Source of the DNA: Stramenopiles sp. TOSAG23-3
Lineage: Eukaryota; Sar
DNA: 24,194 bases
Assembly (NCBI GenBank): GCA_900128585.1
Contig: LT642187.1
Coordinates: forward strand, 8,164-32,357
Direction of reading: 5' to 3'
The notes beneath the pieces are model-generated. The model made no database searches. It was not told the origin of the DNA and saw only the letters and a list, made by a program, of their open reading frames with translations. The position numbers were made by a program, and so were the translations under genes. Position 1 is the stretch's first letter. The number at the start of each line of letters is the position of its first letter. This document shows positions 1 to 8,924 of the stretch, piece by piece.

Positions 1-6
1 TTCGAC

Positions 7-38
<32 letters not shown>

Positions 39-43
39 TCGAC

Positions 44-80
<37 letters not shown>

Positions 81-150
81 TTCTTTTCTTTTTCTTCATC
101 TTTTCTTCATCTTGTTCTTGTTCTTCTTCTTCTTTCTTCTTCATCATAGT
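1..150. repeat. polypyrimidine tract with TTTC microsatellite
   Basis: A TTTC tetranucleotide array at about 8-75 is itself duplicated: the unit starting CGACTCTTTC occurs at about 3 and again at about 40. It passes into an irregular CTT/TTC-rich tract up to about 150. The plus strand is almost pure pyrimidine. It lies upstream of the 7-TM gene and could be promoter-proximal, but no defined element is visible. Confidence 0.85.
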
Positions 151-465
151 TGAGTTTTTTGTTGGTTTTTTTATTCGTTGTTTTGTTGGTCTTCTTCTTC
201 GTTCTTGTCTCTATTATTATATTTTAATTCTTCTACGTGTTTCTCTGATTGGTTTAGTTTTGGTGGAGAGTGGGAAGGAAAGAGTGAAAGAGTCCAATAT
301 GACGAAGAGGTGTTGTTATATGAATTCTGGTCTTTTTCCGTAAAAACGAGCATTGTGGTTGTTGTTTGTTTCTCTCCCTGTCACACACACACAAACGCTT
401 TCTTTGCTTTTCTTTCCCTCTCTCCTTCCCTGAGCAAGAGAAAGTATTTTGTATTGGCCCCCACG
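151..465 (+). other. 5' flank of the 7-TM gene
   Basis: T-rich sequence between the polypyrimidine tract and the chosen start codon. An open frame runs in from 178, in frame with the gene. Its translation is low-complexity (S/F/V-rich), with no conserved look, and is most simply 5' UTR. A short CA run lies at about 381-391. No clear TATA box was found. Confidence 0.5.
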
Positions 466-1458
466 ATGTTTGAGACCGAGTATAAGGTGTTTACGGACAT
501 TTCGTTGTTTGCCACGGTGCTCGCTTGGATATATGTGTATATGGCACGGAGGTACGAACAAATCGAGGCAAAGGTCGCAGGGCGTCAGGTCCGTAACAAT
601 ATGTACAAAGGACTTTTGCTTGCGTTGCTCAGTTTAAACATCGTCAAGGTAATTCTTTTGAGTGTTTTTGATAGGGTATTTTTACAGGAAGAAAAATATT
701 GCAAGAAAGTGGACATCGGATGGAAGTGCCAGTCTCGTAGGCTATTAACGTACGCCTTCACGATTGCGTTGCACTGGTCGTGTATCTTTTTGATATTTGA
801 AATATACTGTGTCCTTATAAAAAACCCGTTTTCGTTGAAATGGATTCGTTTTGACACGAGAACACGCGAAAAGTGGTATGCGTTAGGGGGGGCGGTGTTG
901 ACCATTTCCCACGCCTGTTGCTGGGTGCTATACGGTAACGCTTTGGGCCGCACAGAAAAGGATATGCTGCGGTTCCTTTTTCCCCCTACGGTCTTCTTAA
1001 TGTTTCTCCTCACATTCCTAACCGCCAGGCGAGTGACGAATAAACTAAAGTCGCATCGCATGATTAAATTTCGTTTGAAAATTTTGTGGAAGGTGGTTGG
1101 AAAATTGAGTTTTTTGCCCATCATCTTTATCCTTGTCCAGGACTCGAACCTTTACTTGTCGCCAGAAATGTGGTATAGTGCGGTTAAACCACTGTTTGGA
1201 GTCTTTCTCCTTTTTTACATTGTTTACTTTTACCCAGAACGGTACTTGGCCGGGCTGCGAAAGCGATTGTCGCGCAAGTATTGCTGCAAGCCCAACCAGG
1301 GCGACGTGGACGATTTCCAAGCCGACGCCGATTGTTTGGAGGAAACGGAGCAGGGTTCTGACCATGAAATGGCCGCTTGCGCTGTAAGTGGGGATGGAAG
1401 CATCGGCGAGGAGCAAGGGGATGGAGACGATGCAACAAACTACCATCAAATTATGTGA
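466..1458 (+). CDS. seven-transmembrane GPCR-shaped membrane protein, family unknown
   Basis: This 330-residue protein has seven hydrophobic segments at about residues 11-27, 48-66, 93-117, 137-157, 168-187, 206-224 and 238-256. They are joined by short loops, and an acidic soluble tail of about 60 residues follows. After TM7 comes YPERY, then a basic amphipathic stretch ending in KYCC (271-274). This is laid out like helix 8 plus a palmitoylation site in GPCRs. I see no DRY or NPxxY motif, so assignment to a named class is not justified; a THH1/TOM1-like or orphan 7-TM family is equally possible. The frame is open upstream to 178. I chose the ATG at 466 because the upstream peptide is low-complexity and TM1 follows this Met directly. 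What is seen is topology; a receptor role is inference. Confidence 0.75.
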   Translation: MFETEYKVFTDISLFATVLAWIYVYMARRYEQIEAKVAGRQVRNNMYKGLLLALLSLNIVKVILLSVFDRVFLQEEKYCKKVDIGWKCQSRRLLTYAFTIALHWSCIFLIFEIYCVLIKNPFSLKWIRFDTRTREKWYALGGAVLTISHACCWVLYGNALGRTEKDMLRFLFPPTVFLMFLLTFLTARRVTNKLKSHRMIKFRLKILWKVVGKLSFLPIIFILVQDSNLYLSPEMWYSAVKPLFGVFLLFYIVYFYPERYLAGLRKRLSRKYCCKPNQGDVDDFQADADCLEETEQGSDHEMAACAVSGDGSIGEEQGDGDDATNYHQIM

Positions 1459-1906
1459 AAGGAGGATTCATTGCATAGAAGGGGGCAAGAAACCAACAAC
1501 AACAGCAGGAGGAGGAAGAAAAAAGAAATGAACATATATATTATACTAAGGATAGTTTGTGTAGTTATCATCTCATTTGCATGATTTTACAACATTCTTT
1601 TATATACTTATTAGTCTTTCATACCTTAATTATTATCGTATTGTATAATCGACAAATGCGATCTTCTTCTTCCTTTTTTTTCTCTTGTTTTCTTCAACTT
1701 GGCGATCTTTGAATTGCAAATGGTCTATCTGCATTCTGTATGTGTAGATACTGTACACCTAATTTTCAACTATTCAGCAATACCTGTATATAATCATCAC
1801 GGTCGATTGTATTTCCAATAGACAGAGGAAGTAGTAGCTTTGACGGGAATTTTAATACCCCTTCCTAGACCGTTTCGGTCTCACCTGTTGGTGGCCGTCC
1901 GCCGCC
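1459..1906. other. intergenic, nothing recognised
   Basis: AT-rich spacer between two plus-strand genes. It has a purine-rich patch at about 1497-1527 and a pyrimidine-rich patch at about 1660-1690. Just before the next start is a small hairpin-capable GACCG/CGGTC pair (1868-1880). No ORF or RNA gene is evident. Confidence 0.6.
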
Positions 1907-2935
1907 ATGGCAACGGCAACCAACAGTTCAGGTACGGGCACTGCCCCTAAACATACGGAACACATCACCACGGTGTCCCTTCTCCTTGTCATGCTGAGTG
2001 CACTCTTTCATGCCACTTGGAATCTAGCAGCGCGACAGACGAAAGGAGATCTGGCGGTTTTGGTCGGTGGAATCTCAATGGCCGGTGTTGTCTTGACGCC
2101 TGTCGCCTTCCTTGTCCCTGTCACGGGTCCAATTTTGGATGCGATGCCGTACGTGGTTGCGTCTGGGTTGATCCACGCGGTATACATGATCCTGATTGGT
2201 GCAATGTATGCCGTCGCTGGCGGGTCTGTTTCACTTGTTTACCCGGTGGCACGAGGGACAGGCGTTGCGTTTACGGCCGTCATGGCCCTTCCCGTGCTGG
2301 GGGAGACAGTGTCGGTGTTGGGCGGGTTTGGAATTGCAGCGGTTGTTGCAGGGATTTCGATTTTGGCCTGGTCGAAACTTGGTGTCCTAGGAAAGTGTGC
2401 AAACCGGGACCTGCTGGGACGCCAACGTCAGCGCGAGCAGGAGATGACCGTTCAGGGTGGGGAAGCAGGGGTGAGCGGTATAAATGTAGACGTCGCGCAG
2501 TCAAAAGATGGGAATAAACTTCCAGCGCTAGGATTGGCACTTCTGTGCGGCATGATTATTAGTTCCTATTCCCTCGTGGATAAGATCGGGGTAGGTTTGA
2601 TGAACCCGATTCAGTTTTTGTGGGGGTTTGTAGTGATTGAAGCCGTGATCATGGTCCCGTACATGTTCTGCCAACGACGAGACCAGTGCATGCTAGCAGT
2701 ACGGACGAAGAAAAGGTACATGGCCATCGTTGGGTTTGGGGCATGGGGGTGTTACTTAATTATTCTGTACGTCTTGACGTCGAGCCCGTCCAGCTACGTG
2801 ACCCCATTGCGCGAGGTAAGCGTTGCCTTCGGCGCAGGCCTTGGCGTTTTGATTTTGAAAGAAGACCTCACCGTTGGGATGCTAACGGGTGTCTTTGCCA
2901 TTGTCCTTGGGTTGATTATGATCAAAGTGGCGTGA
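1907..2935 (+). CDS. EamA/DMT-superfamily transporter
   Basis: A 342-residue integral membrane protein with about ten TM segments in two halves (roughly 22-40, 50-70, 79-102, 109-128, 134-156, then 206-226, 234-253, 271-290, 297-317, 323-341). This is the usual two-EamA-domain design of drug/metabolite transporters. Hallmarks are FHATWN in TM1 (34-39), YPVARG at the start of TM4 (112-117), GE after TM4 (132-133), and the matching TPLRE in the second half (299-303). A hydrophilic, Q/R-rich loop (about 160-204) separates the halves. The sequence reads more like bacterial EamA proteins than plant or animal nucleotide-sugar transporters, so ancient horizontal transfer is plausible. The substrate cannot be told; families of this kind export metabolites or amino acids. 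The start is secure, with GCCGCCATGG context. Confidence 0.88.
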   Translation: MATATNSSGTGTAPKHTEHITTVSLLLVMLSALFHATWNLAARQTKGDLAVLVGGISMAGVVLTPVAFLVPVTGPILDAMPYVVASGLIHAVYMILIGAMYAVAGGSVSLVYPVARGTGVAFTAVMALPVLGETVSVLGGFGIAAVVAGISILAWSKLGVLGKCANRDLLGRQRQREQEMTVQGGEAGVSGINVDVAQSKDGNKLPALGLALLCGMIISSYSLVDKIGVGLMNPIQFLWGFVVIEAVIMVPYMFCQRRDQCMLAVRTKKRYMAIVGFGAWGCYLIILYVLTSSPSSYVTPLREVSVAFGAGLGVLILKEDLTVGMLTGVFAIVLGLIMIKVA

Positions 2936-2972
2936 CCGAAACAAAATCAGAAAAGCTGTGAGTAGGAAATGG

Positions 2973-2978
2973 AATAAA
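2973..2978 (+). terminator. possible polyadenylation signal AATAAA
   Basis: AATAAA lies about 40 nt after the stop of the EamA gene. It is a plausible poly(A) signal, but such hexamers are frequent in this AT-rich DNA. Confidence 0.3.
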
Positions 2979-3093
2979 CCACCAAATGAATAGAGCTAGA
3001 GTCAACGGTCAGTTGCGTTTTTGTTTGTTCTTCTTGTTTCTTGTCTCGTGGAAATTTTAATTTAATGTATACAATATATAGATAGTCGTCTAT

Positions 3094-3180
3094 AAAAAAA
3101 GTAGAAAAAAAGAAGAAGAAGAAAAAAAGAAGAAAAAAAAGAGAAGAAAAAAAGAGAAGAAAAGAGAAGAGAAGAAAAGA
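3094..3180. repeat. polypurine tract (GAA/AAAGA type)
   Basis: An almost uninterrupted A/G run on the plus strand between two plus-strand genes. It is low-complexity and could form triplex DNA. Confidence 0.85.
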
Positions 3181-3763
3181 TCAAATTGTTGATAGGATAT
3201 TATATTTCATAACAAAAGTACATTTGTACGTATACTTAATTCAAATCTCCAATCCACTCGTTTCTTCCTTCCTTTTTTCATTAAGGATATTTATATTTAC
3301 AACAATATAGATATTGTGTGTAGGTATAAAAGTATATTTTGGTTCCAATTTATAATGTATTATCACACGGAAAATAATATAAATATTACAGATACAAAGA
3401 TACATTCATTACTATTATAATACAGACATTCGTATCAATTCATTTATATTCATTACCTTAACTAATGATGGAGATTGTAAAAAAACAACTTTGTTTTTAT
3501 TATTATTATTATTGTTTTTTTTTCTTCTTTTTTGGTGGGTGGGTGGTGGAAGAATATTATTTGGAAATTGGAATGTTCACAGAGTCAAAAGAATCCTTTA
3601 AGACGATGGAAGGGGAGAGATTAATGAAATTAAAAACGTTTATTTTTTGGGTTGTTTTCTTTCCTTTCTTTTATTCTTAAATGTATCTAGATACTTGTTT
3701 CGTCTTGAAGTTCGTACAGTTTTTTTTAGATTAGTTTGGTTCAGGTCAGGTCACTTCATTTTT

Positions 3764-3843
3764 GTGTGTGCGTGCGTCCATCCGTCCGTCCGTCCGTCCG
3801 TGATTGACTGAGCAGTAAGTAAAACACCACTCCGCGCCCTTCC
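3764..3843 (+). repeat. 80-bp perfect inverted repeat, upstream arm
   Basis: By direct alignment this segment equals the reverse complement of 5437-5516 over all 80 bases. The match ends at 3763/5517 (T versus G) and at 3844/5436 (G versus C). It contains a GTGTGTGCGTGCG run, then TCCG five times, then GATTGACTGAGCAGTAAGT. The microsatellite has the same length in both arms, which points to a recent copy or ongoing homogenisation. The segment between the arms (1593 bp) includes the start codon and the Q-rich N-terminus of the TUTase gene. Confidence 0.95.
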
Positions 3844-3925
3844 GTATCCATGGCTTATGTCAAGTGATCCGTGCTTGCGCTCCTTGGAGTGCTACTGTTC
3901 ACACGGAAAGCTGTTAACGTCGTGG

Positions 3926-3934
3926 TATATAAAA
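3926..3934 (+). promoter_or_regulatory. TATA-like box
   Basis: TATATAAAA sits in locally less AT-rich sequence about 300 nt upstream of the ATG at 4238. It could be the core promoter of the TUTase gene; no supporting initiator was identified. Confidence 0.3.
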
Positions 3935-4237
3935 TTTCCTTAAACGGAGACGTGTATGTTTGTGCGTTCGTTTTGAATGCATATTTATGCGAGGCCCACC
4001 CTGGCAACACCAACTTTACTTCCACATGTAAGCATCGTTATGTTACCAGGTGGCCAACAAATTACATCAATATCAACAATAACATATGCCCTTGCTCCCA
4101 AGCACCTCTTCCCCGACCACACCAAGCCAACCGCCCAACTAACACAAACCTGAAAACTGTTGAAAACCAAGAGCGCGTGCTTTTTCCCATTTTTTTTTCG
4201 TTTGGCATTTTTGTCAAAATAGTACATAATACATAGT

Positions 4238-7200
4238 ATGAATGATGAGTTTCGAAACGATCCTGCCGAAGAGCAGAGACAAGGCTTTCGTGAACCGAAT
4301 AGCTCCCGAATGCCGCAACAACAGCGAACTGGACAGCAATTTCAAAACCAAGGGGGGGTGCAGCACCAACAGCACAATCTCAGTCAGCACAAGAGACCTA
4401 GCCACAAAACACGGCGCGGCGGGCGGGCATACCAACAGCGTAAAAACAAAGACGAGAAACGTCGGCATCAACAGCAGAACTACCAGGGGGCGAACCAGGG
4501 CCTGCAAAGACAGCAACCCAACCCACGGAACGTACTGCACCAAGGCGAACAGCCGCCACCGCAGCAGCAAAACACCCAAATGCAACAGCGGCAATTACAA
4601 CAACAGGAACAGCAGCGCCAACTGCTGCAGCAACAACAGCAGCGCCAGATGCAACATCGTCAGATGCAGCAGCAATCCCGGCAGCAGCAGCAGCAGCCTC
4701 GGCAGATGCAGCAACAACCGCGCCAGCAACACCCCCAGAATATGAGAAACGGGAGAAACGTGCCCCCGTCGCAACGGAGGCCTCCTTTTTCTGGACCGTC
4801 GACCGCGAGCAACCCTTCTGGTTACAACAGGCTGTCGGGCGCTCAATCCCAACAAAACAATTTCTCGTTTCCTGGAAACAACCCTGCTGCCCCCGGGAGC
4901 AATTTCCCGATGCAAAAAACGAACCAACTTGCACAAGGGTATGGGCCGCCGGGGGTGCGAGGACAGCAAGTTCCGAACCAGTACAGCAACCCAGCCGTTG
5001 CAGCACCCTCCTCGTATGGGGCCCCGAACAATATGCCCCCCCCCCCCCGCCAGTGGGAAGCAACGGTGCACGGCCTTATCGCGGGACAAACGTACAACAA
5101 ACGCACGGGATGGGGCAGCAACAACAAATGCAACCACGGCAAAATATACAACACATGCAGCCACGGCAAAATATACAACTAATCCAACCGCGGCAAAATA
5201 TACGACAAATGCAACCGCGGCAAAACATCCAACAAATGCAACCACGGCAAGACATCCAACAAATGCAACCACGGCAAGACATCCAACAAATGCAACCACG
5301 ACAAAAGATACCGCAAATGCCCCAACATGTCCAGGTACCGGCGTTTTCAAACACGCAAGCCGACAATATCAACAACCCCGCGTTGGCACCTTCGGTGGTG
5401 GCGCTGTTCAACGCGTTCAAAACGGGGGGGGGGGGGGGAAGGGCGCGGAGTGGTGTTTTACTTACTGCTCAGTCAATCACGGACGGACGGACGGACGGAT
5501 GGACGCACGCACACACCAGGGTTAGCAAACCAGTCCGTACCCAACGGTGACCAACGCCAGCAGAATTCCCGAGCGATGGGGCGTCGGCAGCGAAGGCAAA
5601 AAGCAGACCAAGTAAACAAGAGAAAACAACAACGTGGTCCAGCCCTTGCACAGCAGAGTACATGGAGCGCCTATGGGAATGGGCCCCCACAACCCCGGCG
5701 CGCCATGGCGCTTAATAACCAACAGAAGTTTAGCGATGCTGCGCCCAAGGTGTTTGGGGGGAATGCAGTCGGCAACGATGTTGGTCAAAACTGGGACGCC
5801 GCTCCGTCCGCGCACCTGTCACAGTTACCCAGTTTTCCGCCCCCCCCACCGAACGGTGGTGTTTTCGGGGCCCCTGGCGACAAGAGTGCAAACGATGGCA
5901 TGAACGAATCCCCACAAGTTCGGGGCGGATTTGGCCTGTTTGGCGGGAAACGCCTGGGATTCTCGCCCAATGTTAATTTCAACAGCCCCTTCGGCGGGGC
6001 AGCCGCGCCACCGGTGCGCACCGAAAGCGTCAGCTCGCCGTCCACACTGTCGTCCCTGGAAACGAAGCCTAGGAATGGCACAGGCAAGACCGACTCCGTA
6101 GATATTACAAGGTCTTTGGTAGAATCGATATGTTTAGATGCGATCAGTACGAGTGAGGCGGATTTGCCCGCCCCAAACAAGAAACACACCCCAGGATCGG
6201 ACGAGAAGAAAACAACCCCTGGGAAACACAAATACCCTCCCCCCGACCCCCTGCAGAAATACGTCACGCTTAAGGCAACCCCCCCAGCTGCAGGGCCGGA
6301 GGACAAAGTCACAGTAGTTTGGGAAATGCCCGAGCAGTTGGTAGCCCAAAACGATTGGGTAGGGATTTACCGGATACACCAGCGGGCGTTTACGTCATGC
6401 ATGACGTCCCGGCTCGTGTCTAAAAACGCAAATAGGTCCAGGAGACAGCGCAAATTCAACGGTGTGTATGACATAGAATACGTCGTCGACGATGACCCAG
6501 AGCTCCCCGCGACGAAGATCGTTGGTGGCACCATGGTGTTTCATGCCCCCCCGGCAATAGGGCGTTATGACTTTCGGCTGTACCAGCAGGCAACTGCCGA
6601 TAGGCGGGACGCCCTAAAGAAAGACAACAACAACGGCAAGAAAGGGAAGAAGAGGGACTCGAACGAAGCTGACAAGGAGGCCCTCCCGCTGGTCCGCAGC
6701 AACGTTCTTACGGTGGAAGCCCAGGGGCTGGCCTTTGTTTCATCGCTGCGGTTTTTGAAAAGGCGATTGGAGCAATCCATTGCCAGCAGCAAACCGGGGG
6801 AAGTGACGAGGGAGTACTTGGGGTCGCTGAACCAGCTAGTGCGTCTATTGGAACAGCTAAGAGACGACGGACCAGGGAGACCGCTGACCTATGCCAAAGA
6901 ACTTTTCCCCTGCGTGACGAGCTGCTGGAACAAGAGCAAGCTTGTTCCTGAACCGAAACAAACCAACGCCAACGAGGATCCCTACGCGACGCCTCGCAAG
7001 CCGAAACAGGGGGACGGCGGGGACGAGGACGAGGAAAAAGACGCGGCGGCGTTGAAAGCGGAGGCAAAGCGCGAGGCGATTGAACGTGAGCGCTTCTCGT
7101 TGCACAAAACGACCCGGGATATTTTGCTCATTTGTAAAATAAACCCCACGGCGGCGCGGCTCTTCGGCCATAATGGGGGCAGCGCGGAAACGGCGGAGCT

Positions 7201-8569
7201 CAACAACCACTACCATAAATACTGGAATGACCGAGTAGGAACGCTGCTGTTTGCCTCTGATGAGACGCTGGTCAACGAAAAGGGCAGCAGCGCCCGCGAC
7301 TGGGCGTTCATAGCACCGAGCCGCATTCCGTGGCAGCGAGTGAGCGATATTTCAACATGTTGCAAGGCAGAGGCGGCCGTGCTAATACCGCCGCCAAGCA
7401 ACGAGCAGACGCGACTCGAGCTTAGGTCCCGCCTGGAGAATATCCTCCGCCAGCTTCCATACAAAGGCCTTTCGTTGGGTATTTTTGGATCCTCCCTGAA
7501 CAATTTTGGGACTGTCAACAGCGACCTAGACATGTGCCTTCAAGTGAACGCGTCGGAGGGGGAGAACAGCGACCTTGACTCCATTGAGAAACAGCGACGC
7601 GTTATCGAGCAGTTAGCAGAACTGCTTCCAAACTTTGGCATGCGAGATATTGATACCGTTCGCATTACGGCTCGAATACCGATTATTCAATTCGTGGACG
7701 AGAAAACTGGGATTGAATGCGACGTCTGCGTCAACAACCCGCTGGCACTGCGAAATACGCGGTTGATGCGCTCGTACAGTCTTGCGGACATCCGTGTACG
7801 AGAGGTTGCGTACATGATTAAAAAATGGTCGAAGCGCAGGGATATCAACGATCCAGCCCGCAGTACACTAAGCAGCTACGGGTACATTCTGACCGTGATC
7901 AACAGCCTGCAGCACGGGGGGTGGGTTGATCCGAGAAAGGCTAAGGGAGGGCAGGCGTATTCTCCGCTCCTGAACAACTTGCAGCACTTGCAGAGCTCAT
8001 ACGCCGGGGACGTGCAAGGCAAGAAAAAAGAAAGGCGAAATTTACCAAGTGTGATGGTCCCCACTACAAAAGGAGATCTGGTCGATTCCTACTTCTTCGA
8101 CGTGTCCGAAGATGACGATGTCGTTTCCCAAAAGAGCAAGCTCGAGGCTTTGCACAAACACGCCTCCCGCTGTCAACAGACGGTAGGGCGGTTACTATTG
8201 GAGTATTTTTGGCACTTTGCATTCGTGTTTAACTGGCGGCGCCAAGTCGTCCAGACCCAGGGCAGCAAGTGTGTGCTGAAGCACAGCAAAGCGCGGGATT
8301 ATGGATGGAAGCGTGATGGGAACTTGAGCATTGAGGACCCATTTGAGAAAAACTACAACGTAGCGCATGTTCTGAGGCCTGTGTCTAACAAACGCACCCG
8401 CGAGGAGTTCGTGCGGGCTTACTGTATACTGGCGGGAATTGGGCAGTATAAAAAAATTAAGCACGGGAAGGCGTTGGAGTTGCTGTTCGAAAAGTACATT
8501 GAACCGGTCGAAGAGGAAGAAGAAAACGACGTGACGGATGGAGGAAACGCTGAAGAGAAGAAGTGTTAG
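4238..8569 (+). CDS. Q/N-rich SKICH-domain terminal nucleotidyltransferase (Cid1/TUTase-like), broken into three frame segments
   Basis: The start is the ATG at 4238. Segment 1 (4238 to about 5048) is Q-rich and prion-like. At a run of 13 C the sensible frame changes, giving a Q-rich nonapeptide array to about 5437. Near a 15-G run and the inverted-repeat arm it returns to the first frame and stays open to the stop at 8569. The C-terminal part has a SKICH-like beta-sandwich (about 6300-6710; VTVVWEMP, DWVGIY, GRYDFRLY). It is followed by a polymerase-beta-type catalytic core: G-S at about 7488 and Asp codons at 7523, 7529 and 7721. Next are the Cid1-like central helices (about 7790-7990) and a PAP-associated motif SIEDPFE (about 8326-8346). 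All three catalytic Asp are present. Cid1/TUTase enzymes add U or A to RNA 3' ends, and Q/N-rich tails often bring such proteins into RNA granules. Frame breaks may be assembly errors, an unrecognised intron or true lesions. Confidence 0.8.
4320..5035 (+). repeat. CAG/CAA-rich region coding a polyglutamine prion-like tract
   Basis: Repeated CAG/CAA codons are densest at about 4540-4735. They encode a Q/M/R-rich low-complexity sequence, followed by an N/P/G/Q-rich part. The codon mixture (CAG and CAA) argues for selection on the peptide rather than simple triplet expansion. Confidence 0.8.
5036..5048 (+). repeat. C13 homopolymer at a frame switch
   Basis: Thirteen consecutive C after ATG at 5033. 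Upstream coding is in the frame of 4238. Downstream coding (nonapeptide repeats) is one frame different, which would be repaired by 11 or 14 C. It is a prime site for a sequencing indel or for polymerase slippage. Confidence 0.85.
5128..5316 (+). repeat. 27-bp minisatellite, 7 copies, coding a nonapeptide
   Basis: Seven tandem 27-bp units encode [M/I]-Q-P-R-Q-[N/D/K]-I-x-x, for example MQPRQNIQQ and MQPRQDIQQ. A truncated unit beginning MPQ follows at 5317. Units 5 and 6 are nearly identical, suggesting recent duplication. The array is open only in the frame of 5128, which fixes the true reading frame of this part of the gene. Confidence 0.92.
5424..5438 (+). repeat. G15 homopolymer at the second frame switch
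   Basis: Fifteen consecutive G directly next to the downstream arm of the inverted repeat. The frame before it (nonapeptide frame) stops at 5550. The frame after it is the one that reaches 8569. Confidence 0.85.
5437..5516 (-). repeat. 80-bp perfect inverted repeat, downstream arm inside the TUTase ORF
   Basis: Exact reverse complement of 3764-3843. It lies inside the coding region, exactly where the reading frame changes. Its translation in either open frame is not Q/N/P-rich like the flanking protein, so it looks inserted. Removing 79 nt (one more than a multiple of three) would put the upstream and downstream frames together. GT-AG pairs such as 5453-5519 (67 nt) or 5450-5519 (70 nt) would do the same, so an intron is possible. 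Confidence 0.95.
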
Positions 8570-8924
8570 TAAAAGGGGGCGAGGATAATTAAATATATTT
8601 TTTACTACGTATTTATACTGTCAATGATTCATGTTGTTTGAAATTAATACTTTGAACATTATATGTATTGAACATAACTTTAGATAGAAAATAATATTAT
8701 TATTATTTTTTTCTTCTTTTCTCTAACTTCTTCTTCTCTTCTCTCTCCTCTCTCCTCAATCCTCAAACTATATTATCAGCACAAAAAAACATTTTTTTAC
8801 AATTCAGGATTTTGAATGAATGTGAATGATCCCCGGTTTAGTTTATATAGTTTAATCTACTATGAAATTCAAAATATACATGCTTAACATGTGAACTGCT
8901 TGTTTTTATTTACGTATATATAAG
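8570..8924. other. intergenic, AT-rich with a pyrimidine tract
   Basis: Contains an AT-rich 3' flank and a CTT/CTC-rich stretch (about 8705-8760). A small inverted repeat ACATG-N5-CATGT lies about 35-50 nt upstream of the next start. No gene seen. Confidence 0.6.

Larger units (their letters stand above)
2936..4237. other. 1.3-kb intergenic region upstream of the TUTase gene
   Basis: Contains a polypurine tract (3094-3180), AT-rich sequence to about 3460, a short unconvincing open frame at 3465-3680, one arm of the 80-bp inverted repeat (3764-3843), and a less AT-rich stretch (3844-4150). A TATATAAAA box at 3926-3934 and a splice-donor-like GTAAGT at about 3814-3819 are present. A T-rich tract ends in an AG at about 4222. 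Together these could describe a promoter and/or a 5'-UTR intron of the downstream gene, but this is conjecture. Confidence 0.5.

Noticed and set aside
178-465. N-terminal extension of the 7-TM protein from 178
   Set aside because: In frame, but low-complexity S/F/V-rich and overlapping a CA run and T-rich leader; the ATG at 466 precedes TM1 directly.
1860-1890. tRNA-like T-arm (GACCGTTTCGGTC)
   Set aside because: No anticodon arm, D-arm or acceptor stem can be built around it.
3465-3680. 71-residue ORF
   Set aside because: Y/F homopolymeric translation of a T-rich tract with no domain.
3871-4236. 121-residue ORF upstream of the TUTase
   Set aside because: No ATG start, no recognisable motif and mixed composition; probably leader or promoter sequence. 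Kept only as a possible transcribed region.
5128-5316. CRISPR-like regular repeats
   Set aside because: Units are contiguous 27-bp copies without spacers, and they keep an open reading frame; it is a coding minisatellite.
4398-5350. Long antisense ORFs rich in Ala/Val/Leu opposite the Q-rich region
   Set aside because: CAG/CAA codons read backwards give open Leu/Cys/Val or Ala frames automatically; they are shadows of the real gene.
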